From positions 1 through 18,928 of the forward strand of contig JAWOBP010000228.1 of assembly GCA_046484285.1 (NCBI GenBank): a stretch of DNA of 18,928 bases. The letters run 5' to 3'. The notes beneath the pieces are model-generated. The model was not told where the DNA came from, did not search any database, and was given only the letters and a program-made list of their open reading frames with translations. The translations under genes and the position numbers were made by a program. Shown one piece after another: positions 1-6,359 of the stretch (the stretch's first letter is position 1; each line of letters opens with the position of its first letter). The DNA comes from CAZHCG01 sp046484285 (lineage in GTDB: Bacteria > Myxococcota_A > Polyangia > JAAYKL01).

Positions 1-66
1 CCCTGGGGCGCGCCGCTCCACCCCTACAGCGGAGACAGGGACATGCTGCTTCTGCGGCTGGAGTAG
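1..66 (+). CDS. C-terminal end of an unidentified protein (partial)
   Basis: The first 21 codons are open in frame 1 and end at TAG (64-66), giving a tail that finishes GDRDMLLLRLE. The start lies outside the window. The closing pattern (a D-rich turn, then a hydrophobic strand ending R-L-E) resembles the last strand of beta-propeller (SBBP-like) repeats, but this is too short to assign. The stop lies 9 bases before the next start codon, so the two genes could be co-transcribed. Confidence 0.45.
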   Translation, partial: PWGAPLHPYSGDRDMLLLRLE

Positions 67-75
67 CGAGGGAAA

Positions 76-843
76 ATGAAAGAAGAAAAGACAAACAAAG
101 CAACAATCGTGATCGCGCTGCTGGCGATCGTCCTGGCCGCATGCGGCGACGGAAACGAAGGAGAGGGCGAAGCAGTCGGAACCGACGCGGACACCGACGC
201 TGACTCGGACGCGGACGCGGACTCCGACTCGGATTCGGATACCGACACGGACGCGGACACCGACACGGACGCGGACACGGACACGGATACCGACACCGAC
301 ACGGATACTGACACCGACACCGACACGGATACTGACACCGACACGGACACCGACACGGACACGGACACCGACACGGACACCGATTTCTGCCTGCCCGAGG
401 AGGTGCGGCAGCCAATGACCGACCTGTGCTGGCTGCGCTGCCCGCTGGGGCAGACGTGGAACGGGAGCTCTTGCGACGGATCGATGGATTTAATGAACTG
501 GTGCTACGCCAGCGGCGAGAACGCTTCCGGGTGCAGCCCGGACAACCCCGGTCAGGACATCTGCGAGCTGAGCGCGGGCGCTGGGTACCGTCTTCCGACA
601 GCCGAGGAGTACTCGGTGCTGCTGGAGGAGACGGGATTGGGGAACCATGACGGAAAGCAATGCGATGGCGACGACGGCGACACCATGTGCACAGAAATGT
701 TTGGTCACGATGGAGGTTGGTACTGGTCGTCCACGCCCTACGGCTCGATCGGCGCGTGGCGCGCGAGCTTCGGCAGCGGCTACGTGAACAGCAGCCTCGT
801 GGACATCGCCGACTACGTGCGTTGTGTGCGCTCGGGACCGTGA
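76..843 (+). CDS. Lipoprotein with Asp-Thr repeat linker and DUF1566-like C-terminal domain
   Basis: A 255-residue predicted outer-surface lipoprotein. Residues 8-22 form a hydrophobic signal helix ending in lipobox L20-A21-A22-C23; the +2 residue is Gly, so there is no inner-membrane-retention Asp. Residues 36-103 are an extended linker of Asp alternating with Thr, Ala or Ser, mostly DTDT. A Cys-rich stretch follows (C105, C118, C122, C133, C143, C153, C163). The C-terminal part has hallmarks of the DUF1566 (Lcl-like, C-type-lectin-related) family: YRLPTAEEY at 171-179, WYWSSTPY at 215-222, and a closing A-W-R-A-S-F ... Y-V-R-C-V-R. A GAGGG sequence (68-72) sits 3 bases before the ATG, a close spacing. 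The role is likely display or binding at the cell surface; the ligand is unknown. The linker DNA is a run of GAC-ACC/ACG hexamers, so its length can change in frame. Confidence 0.85.
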   Translation: MKEEKTNKATIVIALLAIVLAACGDGNEGEGEAVGTDADTDADSDADADSDSDSDTDTDADTDTDADTDTDTDTDTDTDTDTDTDTDTDTDTDTDTDTDTDTDFCLPEEVRQPMTDLCWLRCPLGQTWNGSSCDGSMDLMNWCYASGENASGCSPDNPGQDICELSAGAGYRLPTAEEYSVLLEETGLGNHDGKQCDGDDGDTMCTEMFGHDGGWYWSSTPYGSIGAWRASFGSGYVNSSLVDIADYVRCVRSGP

Positions 844-1240
844 TTTGATCATTTAGTTTTTTGGGGCTCGTCCGGAGCCGGCCGTCTTCGTCTCGGCGTC
901 CTTGGAGCCGCGCCCTGAAAAGGGCGCGGTCAGGATGACCTTTGTTCCTTCGGTGCATCTGACACCGCCGGCCAAGCCCCGGGGGGCTGACGATCAGCAC
1001 CGCCACCGCGAGCCCGTCTCGCTCGTGCTCGAGGTCGCGCAGGTGGAGTGGGACGGTCCTGCGATCTTCGACTTGTCAGTGACGCTCCTGCGAGTCTTTT
1101 CGCAAGTCGAACCCGGTCTCGTTGCCCAAGCGACCGAGCTGCCCGCCGATGCGCGAGGGCCAGACCATGCTCACACAGCCGAGGATCCTCGGCCGGGGAT
1201 ACCTCGACCGTCCTTTTTTGGGATTCGAAGCTCGGCAAAA
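844..1240. other. Gene-poor stretch before the repeat array
   Basis: About 400 bases without a supported gene. Several frames are open by chance in high-GC DNA, but none has a ribosome site, a recognisable domain or a consistent reading frame. Conserved-looking pieces on the minus strand (for example a GLAGGV and EGTKVILT stretch near 940-1000) are spread over two frames with a stop upstream, so at most they are a decayed gene. A strong hairpin at 908-929 is listed separately. Confidence 0.5.
908..929. other. Perfect 9-bp hairpin with GAAA tetraloop
   Basis: CCGCGCCCT (908-916) and AGGGCGCGG (921-929) are perfect reverse complements separated by GAAA (917-920), a GNRA-type loop when read on the plus strand. 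No T-run follows on either strand, so it is not a standard intrinsic terminator. It could be a REP-like element or part of a structured transcript. Confidence 0.6.
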
Positions 1241-1640
1241 GACTATCCTGGTACGGTTTTCCGAGCGTCGACGCTCATCCGAAGATACCCAAGGCCGGTT
1301 TTTTGAGCGTCGTCGCTCATCCGAAGATACCCAAGGCCGGTTTTTCCGAGCGTCGATCTTCAACCGAAGATACCCAAGGCCGGTTTTTTGAGCGTCGTCG
1401 CTCAACTGAAGATACCCAAGGCCGGTTTTTCCGAGTGTCGATCTTCAACCGAAGATACCCAAGGCCGGTTTTTTGAGCGTCGTCGCTCAACTGAAGATAC
1501 CCAAGGCCGGTTTTTTGAGCGTCGTCGCTCATCCAAAGATACCCAAGGCCGGTTTTTTGAGCGTCGTCGCTCATCCGAAGATACCCAAGGCCGGTTTTTT
1601 GAGCGTCGTCGCTCAACCCTCCAAGGAAAGGCCGGATCCC
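1241..1640. repeat. Tandem array of 42/43-bp repeats (8 full units plus degenerate ends)
   Basis: Eight full units begin at 1281, 1323, 1366, 1408, 1451, 1493, 1535 and 1577. Each starts GAAGATACCCAAGGCCGG (AAAGAT in the 1535 unit) followed by a run of 5-6 T. Two unit types exist. Type A (42 bp) continues GAGCGTCGTCGCTC, a hairpin with a TCGT loop. Type B (43 bp) continues CCGAGCGTCG (CCGAGTGTCG in the second B unit) and ATCTTCAACC, which pairs with the GAAGAT of the next unit. The order is A-B-A-B-A-A-A-A. A degenerate copy precedes (1241-1280), containing the 14-bp palindrome at 1263-1276, and a decayed copy follows (about 1619-1640). Units are contiguous with no spacers, so this is not CRISPR. 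Most units are a multiple of three, which keeps several frames open, but the 43-bp units shift the frame, so coding is unlikely. Confidence 0.92.
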
Positions 1641-1708
1641 GCTTTTCAGTGTCCCTGACACCTCGAACAAGGTAAAATAGCGCTGCCTTCGGTAATGGCG
1701 AGCCCGAT

Positions 1709-2041
1709 TCAATCGATCCCCACGAACCGTCCCAGCAGAATGTCCTCGAGGTTGCGCCTGGAGTCGAGGACCGACAGCGCGTAGACTCTCTGCTCCTCGA
1801 CTCGATATACGACTCTCCACGGATTGACGATCAGCTCTCTGTAGCGGGAAACTCCCTGGTCGCGCAGCTCGGGCACGACACGACCGCGCAAGGGCACGGT
1901 GCACAGCGCGGCGGCCGCCTCCTCGATTCGGCGCAGCGCGCCGAGCGCGGACGAGACGCTGTCTTCGGCGATGAAGCGGGCTATGCCGCTCAGGTCACGT
2001 CGCGCCGTCTCTGTCCAGAGAACCTCGAAGCCGTCGCTCAT
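1709..2041 (-). CDS. RelE/ParE-family toxin of a type II toxin-antitoxin pair
   Basis: A 110-residue protein matching the RelE/ParE superfamily in length and layout: an N-terminal strand (FEVLWTETARRDL), two helices (IARFIAEDS... and ...IEEAAAAL), a loop with R-G-R-V-V-P-E-L, and closing strands RELIVNPWRVVYRVE and VYALSVLDSRRNL. Members either cleave mRNA on the ribosome (RelE type) or block gyrase (ParE type); the sequence alone does not decide which. Its ATG overlaps the antitoxin stop by 4 bases (ATGA, 2038-2041), the usual translationally coupled arrangement. The antitoxin comes first, as in most Phd/YefM modules. Confidence 0.9.
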   Translation of the reverse strand: MSDGFEVLWTETARRDLSGIARFIAEDSVSSALGALRRIEEAAAALCTVPLRGRVVPELRDQGVSRYRELIVNPWRVVYRVEEQRVYALSVLDSRRNLEDILLGRFVGID

Positions 2042-2313
2042 CGGCCTTCGAGCTCTTTTTCGATTGAATCGAAGACCTTCCGCTGAGGCTCCACCCGGCC
2101 GCGACGCACATCCTCCTCGCCCTGCGCCAGGAGCTTGAGCAATCCCAGCGCGGCCCGGGTGCGATCGTAGCTGCGGGGATCGACCAGAACGGCCCGCGGC
2201 TCTCCGCGCTGTGTGATGATCACCGGCCGGCGCGTGTCGTTGATCTGGTCGAGCAGGTCGGCGGCTCGCGCCTTCAGGTAGGTGACGGGTCTGATCTCGT
2301 CATCGATGCTCAT
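2038..2313 (-). CDS. Phd/YefM-family antitoxin
   Basis: A 91-residue protein with the Phd/YefM DNA-binding N-terminus: PVTYLKARAADLLDQI, then RPVIITQRGEPRAVLVDPRS (residues about 29-48). The C-terminal 40 residues are charged and probably form the segment that folds on binding the toxin. The start is supported by GGAGG (plus-strand 2320-2324) six bases before the ATG. Family members neutralise the toxin and repress their own operon; an inverted repeat just upstream (2344-2366) is a possible operator. Confidence 0.9.
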   Translation of the reverse strand: MSIDDEIRPVTYLKARAADLLDQINDTRRPVIITQRGEPRAVLVDPRSYDRTRAALGLLKLLAQGEEDVRRGRVEPQRKVFDSIEKELEGR

Positions 2314-2330
2314 CCGTGGCCTCCAGTTCG

Positions 2331-2366
2331 AGTATAGACCCTTTTTCGGTTCGGTGTAGGCCGAAA
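2331..2366 (-). promoter_or_regulatory. Possible promoter and operator of the toxin-antitoxin operon
   Basis: Read on the minus strand, TATACT (plus 2331-2336) is a good -10 box, but no good -35 hexamer lies 16-18 bases upstream. An inverted repeat TTTCGG (2344-2349) - 11 bases - CCGAAA (2361-2366) lies over the -35 zone, where a Phd/YefM repressor would plausibly bind. The predicted 5' leader would be very short, with the ribosome site at its front edge. Confidence 0.35.
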
Positions 2367-2433
2367 GAGCGGTATTTGCTCATCGCAGAGAATAACTTTC
2401 GGATTCAGGAGAGATCGGAGCTGGGGGGCGACT

Positions 2434-2827
2434 TCACCCCTCCGGCTCCTGCTGGAAAGGGTCCACCACTTTCAGGCCGTCCAGCTCCTGCCCGTGCTGG
2501 AGGTCCTCGCTGAGCAGGATTTCGGCTCCGGAGGCTCGCGCCGCGGCGACGATCAGGGCATCCCAGTAGGAGAACCCGTAGCGGTCCTGCTCGCCCAGGG
2601 CCGCCCTGACCAGGCCGTCGTCGATCGGGACCGGCCTCCAGGTCGCCAGGCGCTCCAGGTCCCGGTGCGCGGCGGCGCGGTCGAGGCCGGGATCCAGCTT
2701 GGCCGTGACCGTCACGTAGTACTCGCCCAGCACCTGCGCGCTGAGCCACCGATCCGCCAAGGGGCTGTATGGATCCGCGGGGACGACGAGTTGGACTCGG
2801 GACCCCTCCTCGCTCCCGGTCCGGCGC
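2434..2827 (-). pseudogene. PIN-domain (VapC-like) protein lacking its N-terminus
   Basis: The frame reads ADPYSPLADRWL, then LSAQVLGEYYVTVTAKL, a helical middle, FSYWDALIVAAARASGAEIL, LSEDLQHGQELDGLKVVDPF, and a stop at 2434. This matches the middle and end of PIN-family RNases, with the later acidic residues present (E in LGEYY, D in WDALI, D in SEDLQHG). The first strand with its invariant Asp (the usual D-T-N near residue 5) is absent in this frame, and no replacement is seen in the other frames. The only usable start is a TTG at 2760 without a ribosome site, and the frame runs back unbroken into the end of ligA. I infer a deletion that joined a PIN gene to the ligA 3' end. It could still be a short inactive protein. 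Confidence 0.7.
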
Positions 2828-4849
2828 TCAGGGTGGCTCGCCTTTCAGCATCGCCTCCAGGGCCTGCTCGTCGATCACCTCGGTGCCCTGCTCGCGGGCC
2901 TTGTCGAGCTTCTTCTTGCCCACCTTCTCCCCCGCAACCAAGTAGGTCGTCCCCTTTTTCACCGAGGTGTGCACCTCTCCCCCGGCGGCCCGGATCGCCT
3001 CGTGGATGCGGCCCCTGGGGCGGCCGAGCGTGCCGGTCACGCAGATCGAGACTCCGGCCAGCGGCCCGCCGCTCTCTCCCTCTTCGGCGGCGCGCGGATC
3101 GATTCCCCGTTCGAGCAGCTCGCGCAGCACCTTCGCAAAGCGCGGGTCGTTCAGCGAGTCGGCGACCGACTCGGCGATCCTGGGACCGATTCCGTGGATT
3201 TCGGCCAGCGCCTCCCTCTCGGCTTCGGGATCGGCGGCGGCCATCGCCGAGAGGCTGCCGTAGCGCCTGGCGAGCTGCCGTGCGGCGACCTCTCCCACCA
3301 GCGGTATTCCCAGCCCGGTGATCAGGCGGCGCAGCGGGCGCTCGCGGCTGGCCGCGATCGATTCGGCCAGGTTGGCCGCGCTCTTCTCTCCCATCCGATC
3401 CAGCTCGGCGAGCTGCGCGGCGCTCAGGGCGTAGAGGTCGGCCGGATCGCGCACCAGCTCGCGCTCTACCAGCTGCTCGATCACTCCCGGCCCCAGGTGC
3501 TCGATGTCCATCGCCGAGCGCCCGCCGAAGTGGTGCAGCGCGGCGCGGAGCTGGCCGGGGCAGGAGAGCCGGTTGGTGCAGCGCCGGCGGGCCTCGTCCT
3601 CCTCGCGCGCGGTCGGCGCCCCGCAGACCGGGCACCTGTCCGGCATGCGGAACGGCTCCCCGCGCTCGCCGCCGGGGGCCGGGATCGCCTCCACCACCTG
3701 GGGTATTATCTCGCCGGCCTTCTCCACCACGACCGTGTCGCCCGGCCGCACGTCGCGGGCGCGAATCTCGTCCTCGTTGTGCAGCGAGGCCCGCGAGACC
3801 GTCGTGCCGGCCAGCTGTACCGGAGTCAGCCTGGCGACCGGCGTCAGCACGCCGGTGCGGCCCACCTGGACCTCGATTCTCTCGAGCACGGTCCGCGCGC
3901 GCTCGGCGGCGAACTTGTAGGCCACGGCCCAGCGCGGGTGGCGCGCGGTGAAGCCGAGGCGCTCGCGCAGCGAGAGGTCGTCCACCTTGACGACCGCGCC
4001 GTCGATCTCGAACGGCAGCTCGGCGCGCAGTTCGCCGAAGGCTCTCAGCGCGTCCGGCACCTGGCCGGGGGTCTCGCAGACGCGCTCCAGCCGGTGGGTC
4101 GGCAGGCCCAGATCCGCCAGCCTCCGCAGGCACTCGGCGTGACTCGCGGGCATCTCGGGCGCGGCGGCCAGCTCGTAGCAGAAGATGCGCAGCGGGCGGC
4201 GGGCCGTGATCGACGGGTCGAGCAGCCGCAGCGAGCCGGCGGCGGCGTTGCGGGGGTTGGCGAACGGCGCCTCGCCGCTCTGCTCGCGCTGGCGGTTGAC
4301 CAGCTCCAGCTCGGAGCGGTGGATGAAGACCTCGCCGCGGACGATCACCTCGCCGCGGCCGGAGATTCGCAGCGGCAGGGCGCGCATCGTGCGCGCGTTG
4401 GAGGTGACGTCCTCGCCCTCGACGCCGTCTCCGCGGGTCAGGGCGGCGGCCAGCAGACCGTCGCGGTAGATCAGCTCCAGCGAGGCGCCGTCCAGCTTGG
4501 GCTCCACCACCAGGCGCAGCTCCTCGACGCCGGTCCCCTCGCGCGCGCGGCGCAGAAACTCCTCGACCTCGGGCTCCTCGTAGGTGTTGTCCAGGCTGTA
4601 CATCCTGAGCGGGTGCCGGACCCGCTCGAAGCCTTGGGCCGGGGCCGCGCCCACGCGCTGGGTCGGCGAGCCCGGTCCGCGCAGCTCGGGGTGCTCCTCC
4701 TCGATGCGCTTCAGCTCGGCGAAGAGCCGGTCGTACTCCGCGTCCGAGATGACCGGCGCGTCCTCGACGTAGTACCTGCGGTCGTGCTCGCGGATCTGGG
4801 CGGCCAGGCGGGCGTGCCGCTCGGCCGCGTCTCGTCGGGTGTCTTTCAT
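2828..4849 (-). CDS. ligA: NAD-dependent DNA ligase
   Basis: A 673-residue protein, the normal length for LigA, which seals nicks in replication and repair using NAD+. Domains in order: Ia region with H22, D23, Y26 and Y27 and the DAEYD motif (37-40); nucleotidyltransferase domain with the adenylated lysine K118 in EPKLDG, RGEVF (171-175) and EIDGAVVKVD (281-290); OB fold (about 320-400); four-cysteine zinc site C406, C409, C424, C430; helix-hairpin-helix repeats (about 440-580, e.g. IHGIGPRIAES); BRCT domain (about 596-673, SICVTGTLGRPR). The start at 4849 (MKDTRRD) fits the family; further upstream the frame enters the divergent intergenic region. It is complete. The neighbouring PIN remnant begins immediately after its stop. 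Confidence 0.97.
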   Translation of the reverse strand: MKDTRRDAAERHARLAAQIREHDRRYYVEDAPVISDAEYDRLFAELKRIEEEHPELRGPGSPTQRVGAAPAQGFERVRHPLRMYSLDNTYEEPEVEEFLRRAREGTGVEELRLVVEPKLDGASLELIYRDGLLAAALTRGDGVEGEDVTSNARTMRALPLRISGRGEVIVRGEVFIHRSELELVNRQREQSGEAPFANPRNAAAGSLRLLDPSITARRPLRIFCYELAAAPEMPASHAECLRRLADLGLPTHRLERVCETPGQVPDALRAFGELRAELPFEIDGAVVKVDDLSLRERLGFTARHPRWAVAYKFAAERARTVLERIEVQVGRTGVLTPVARLTPVQLAGTTVSRASLHNEDEIRARDVRPGDTVVVEKAGEIIPQVVEAIPAPGGERGEPFRMPDRCPVCGAPTAREEDEARRRCTNRLSCPGQLRAALHHFGGRSAMDIEHLGPGVIEQLVERELVRDPADLYALSAAQLAELDRMGEKSAANLAESIAASRERPLRRLITGLGIPLVGEVAARQLARRYGSLSAMAAADPEAEREALAEIHGIGPRIAESVADSLNDPRFAKVLRELLERGIDPRAAEEGESGGPLAGVSICVTGTLGRPRGRIHEAIRAAGGEVHTSVKKGTTYLVAGEKVGKKKLDKAREQGTEVIDEQALEAMLKGEPP

Positions 4850-5049
4850 GAAGACGATCACTATCGTGGCGGGCGGCTCCCGTCCAGGCGAAGAGCGCCG
4901 CGGCCACGAGGGAAGCGGGGAGATTCGCGGGTTCCAGGAGAACCGGGCTGACATCCGTGTCGCGGTCGTGTCGCCCGGGCCACATGCCCCGGGCCGGGGG
5001 CTGTCGTCCAAGGTGTCGTAATCATGTGAAAGTCTGCCCGAAGAGCTCC

Positions 5050-5065
5050 TGGCACGGTTTTGGCT
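5050..5065 (+). promoter_or_regulatory. Sigma-54-type promoter upstream of the acidic lipoprotein
   Basis: TGGCACG (5050-5056), 4 bases, then TGGCT (5061-5065). The -24 element is perfect, the -12 element differs from TTGCT at one base, and the invariant GG-N10-GC spacing is kept (GG 5051-5052, GC 5063-5064). Transcription would start near 5076, giving a leader of about 70 bases before the ATG at 5148. No enhancer-binding regulator gene is in the window. Confidence 0.55.
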
Positions 5066-5119
5066 TGTTACACAGCGGTGAAGACGGGTGTGTCCACGGG
5101 ATGCGCCCCGGCATTGTTT

Positions 5120-5140
5120 TTGGAAGGAATTCCAAGGAGG
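5120..5140 (+). promoter_or_regulatory. Leader hairpin touching the ribosome-binding site
   Basis: TTGGAA (5120-5125) and TTCCAA (5130-5135) form a 6-bp stem with loop GGAA (5126-5129). The last two stem bases are the first two of the ribosome site AAGGAGG (5134-5140), which lies 7 bases before the ATG at 5148. The stem could modulate initiation weakly. It is short, so the effect is uncertain. Confidence 0.4.
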
Positions 5141-5147
5141 TGAGAAG

Positions 5148-5411
5148 ATGAAACGCTTGATGATTATGCTCGTGGCCCTGTTGGCGATCGGCGCGTTCGC
5201 CGTCTCCTGCGGCGACGACGACGACGACAACGACGACGGCACCACGGACGCCGACACGGACAGCGACACGGACGCGGACACCGACGCGGACACGGACGCG
5301 GACACGGACGCGGACACGGACGCGGACACGGACGCGGACACCGACACGGACACCGACACGGACACCGACACCGACACCGATACCGATACGGACGCCGACA
5401 CCGGCGGCTGA
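5148..5411 (+). CDS. Small lipoprotein consisting almost only of Asp-Thr/Asp-Ala repeat
   Basis: An 87-residue protein with a signal helix (LMIMLVALLAIGAFAVS) and lipobox A18-V19-S20-C21, +2 Gly. The rest is acidic: C-G-D5-N-D-D, then DTDA units, then DTDT units, ending DADTGG. There is no folded domain. The start at 5148 is chosen because of the strong AAGGAGG at 5134-5140; an in-frame ATG at 5088 would put a hydrophilic stretch before the signal. The mature chain would be a highly negative tether on the membrane, perhaps binding cations or forming a surface layer; this is inference. The same linker style heads two other lipoproteins in this window, so it may be a gene that lost its passenger domain. 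Confidence 0.85.
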   Translation: MKRLMIMLVALLAIGAFAVSCGDDDDDNDDGTTDADTDSDTDADTDADTDADTDADTDADTDADTDTDTDTDTDTDTDTDTDADTGG

Positions 5412-5424
5412 TCCGGCCGTTTTC
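5405..5424 (+). terminator. Weak possible intrinsic terminator
   Basis: CGGC (5405-5408) pairs with GCCG (5416-5419) around the stop codon, followed by TTTTC (5420-5424). The stem is only 4 bp, so readthrough into the PilZ gene is likely even if this acts. Confidence 0.2.
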
Positions 5425-5494
5425 TTGGAACGGCTCCCCCTGGGCACTACGATGTGGGTCGACGACCCGTATCGCGGTCGCCCGGGAGGGAGCC

Positions 5495-6253
5495 ATGCAT
5501 ACCGAGCGCCGAGCCACGCACGAGAGAATCGACGTCAGCCGTCCGGTGGAGCTGATCGGCCCCGCCGGAACGGCTGCCTCCGGTGACACGCGCAACCTCT
5601 CCGAAGGGGGGCTGTGCGCCCGCTTCGAGGAGATCGCGCCGGGCAGGGGCGCCAACGTGCTGGTGCGCCTCTTTCTCGAGGGAGGCATGGAGCCGGTGGA
5701 GAAGCCGGGGCGGATCGTCTGGTGCGCGCCGGACATCTACGGAGAGGGCACCGAGGTCGGGCTGCGCCTGCTGGACGGGGACGAAGAGGAGCCGGACGGG
5801 GAGAGCGGCGAAGAGGAGCGCCGGCGCGAGGCCGTGCGCCCCGAGGCCGGCCTCGTGGAAGAGGGCGGCGCGCTGTCGATTGATATCGACGGCGTCGCGC
5901 GCACGGCGCGGGTGCTGCGCTTCGAGGGTCCGGACGATGACGGCCTGGTCCGGGCGGTGCTGGAGCTGCTCGACGACGGCGGCGAGGAAGGCGAGATCGA
6001 TCCCGACAAGTGGACGCCCCATCCCTTTCGCGACGCCTGGCGGGCGTCGAGCCGCCGGCTGGGACCGGCTTTTTCGATCGCGGGCCGGCTGCTGAGCGCT
6101 GCCGGAAACGCGATCGGCCGCGGCGCGCGCTTCTTGTGGAGCCGCCTGCCGGCCGGTCTGCGCGTCCGCCTTTCACGCACGCCGCGACTGGTCGCTCCGG
6201 CCAGGAGGCTGCTGGGCCGGCTTTCCTTCTCCACCCGTACGAGCGGCGAATAG
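5495..6253 (+). CDS. PilZ-domain protein with basic C-terminal extension
   Basis: A 252-residue protein. The N-terminal ~95 residues look like a PilZ c-di-GMP-binding domain: an Arg-rich entry (ERRATHERIDVSRPVEL) and N34-L-S36-E-G-G39, the N/D-x-S-x-x-G motif. The two arginines that normally fit R-x3-R are spaced R6-x4-R11, so ligand binding is plausible but not certain. Residues 95-115 are acidic and linker-like. A second beta-rich segment (about 125-165, GGALSIDIDGVARTARVLRF) may be a degenerate second PilZ-like unit. Residues 175-252 are basic and helical, possibly membrane-associating or partner-binding. A GGAGGG sequence precedes the ATG. It lies ~100 bases upstream of the Tad genes, suggesting c-di-GMP input into that system. 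Confidence 0.8.
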   Translation: MHTERRATHERIDVSRPVELIGPAGTAASGDTRNLSEGGLCARFEEIAPGRGANVLVRLFLEGGMEPVEKPGRIVWCAPDIYGEGTEVGLRLLDGDEEEPDGESGEEERRREAVRPEAGLVEEGGALSIDIDGVARTARVLRFEGPDDDGLVRAVLELLDDGGEEGEIDPDKWTPHPFRDAWRASSRRLGPAFSIAGRLLSAAGNAIGRGARFLWSRLPAGLRVRLSRTPRLVAPARRLLGRLSFSTRTSGE

Positions 6254-6331
6254 CGCCGCCGTTTTCGCCGCTCGCCGTTTTTTTCGCCGCCGGCGAGACG
6301 CAAAGGGCCCGCCGCGCGGGGATCCGGCACT

Positions 6332-6347
6332 TGGCATCGAGCTTGCT
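6332..6347 (+). promoter_or_regulatory. Sigma-54-type promoter in front of the tad genes
   Basis: TGGCATC (6332-6338), GAGC, TTGCT (6343-6347), with GG-N10-GC kept (GG 6333-6334, GC 6345-6346). The -12 element is perfect and the -24 element is near-perfect. The start site would fall near 6358, only a couple of bases before the ATG at 6360, so the transcript would be leaderless or the true start codon lies further in. Confidence 0.5.
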
Positions 6348-6359
6348 TGGGCGGCAGGC

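Noticed and set aside
24..380. Ser-Val repeat protein opposite the Asp-Thr linker
   Set aside because: It is the mirror of the GAC-ACC repeat; the plus strand has a signal peptide, lipobox and downstream domain.
76..843. Diversity-generating retroelement target, because the C-terminal domain is lectin-like
   Set aside because: No reverse transcriptase or template repeat is visible in the window.
844..880. Terminator after the DUF1566 lipoprotein
   Set aside because: The T-run precedes the GGCTC/GAGCC hairpin instead of following it, and the stem before the T-run is only a 4-bp AT-rich one.
900..1060. Decayed PilZ-like gene on the minus strand (GLAGGV and EGTKVILT stretches)
   Set aside because: The pieces lie in two frames with a stop upstream and no start; the resemblance is too weak to claim.
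1241..1640. CRISPR array
   Set aside because: Units are contiguous with no unique spacers, and there are no cas genes.
1281..1904. Long repeat-coded proteins across the 42-bp array on both strands (14-residue periods such as SDDAQKTGLGYL)
   Set aside because: The period is a multiple of three, so several frames stay open by chance. The 43-bp units shift the frame, there are no ribosome sites, and both strands look equally 'coding'.
2712..4985. Long Arg/Ala-rich reading frames overlapping ligA
   Set aside because: Shadow frames in GC-rich DNA; ligA explains the region with all expected motifs.
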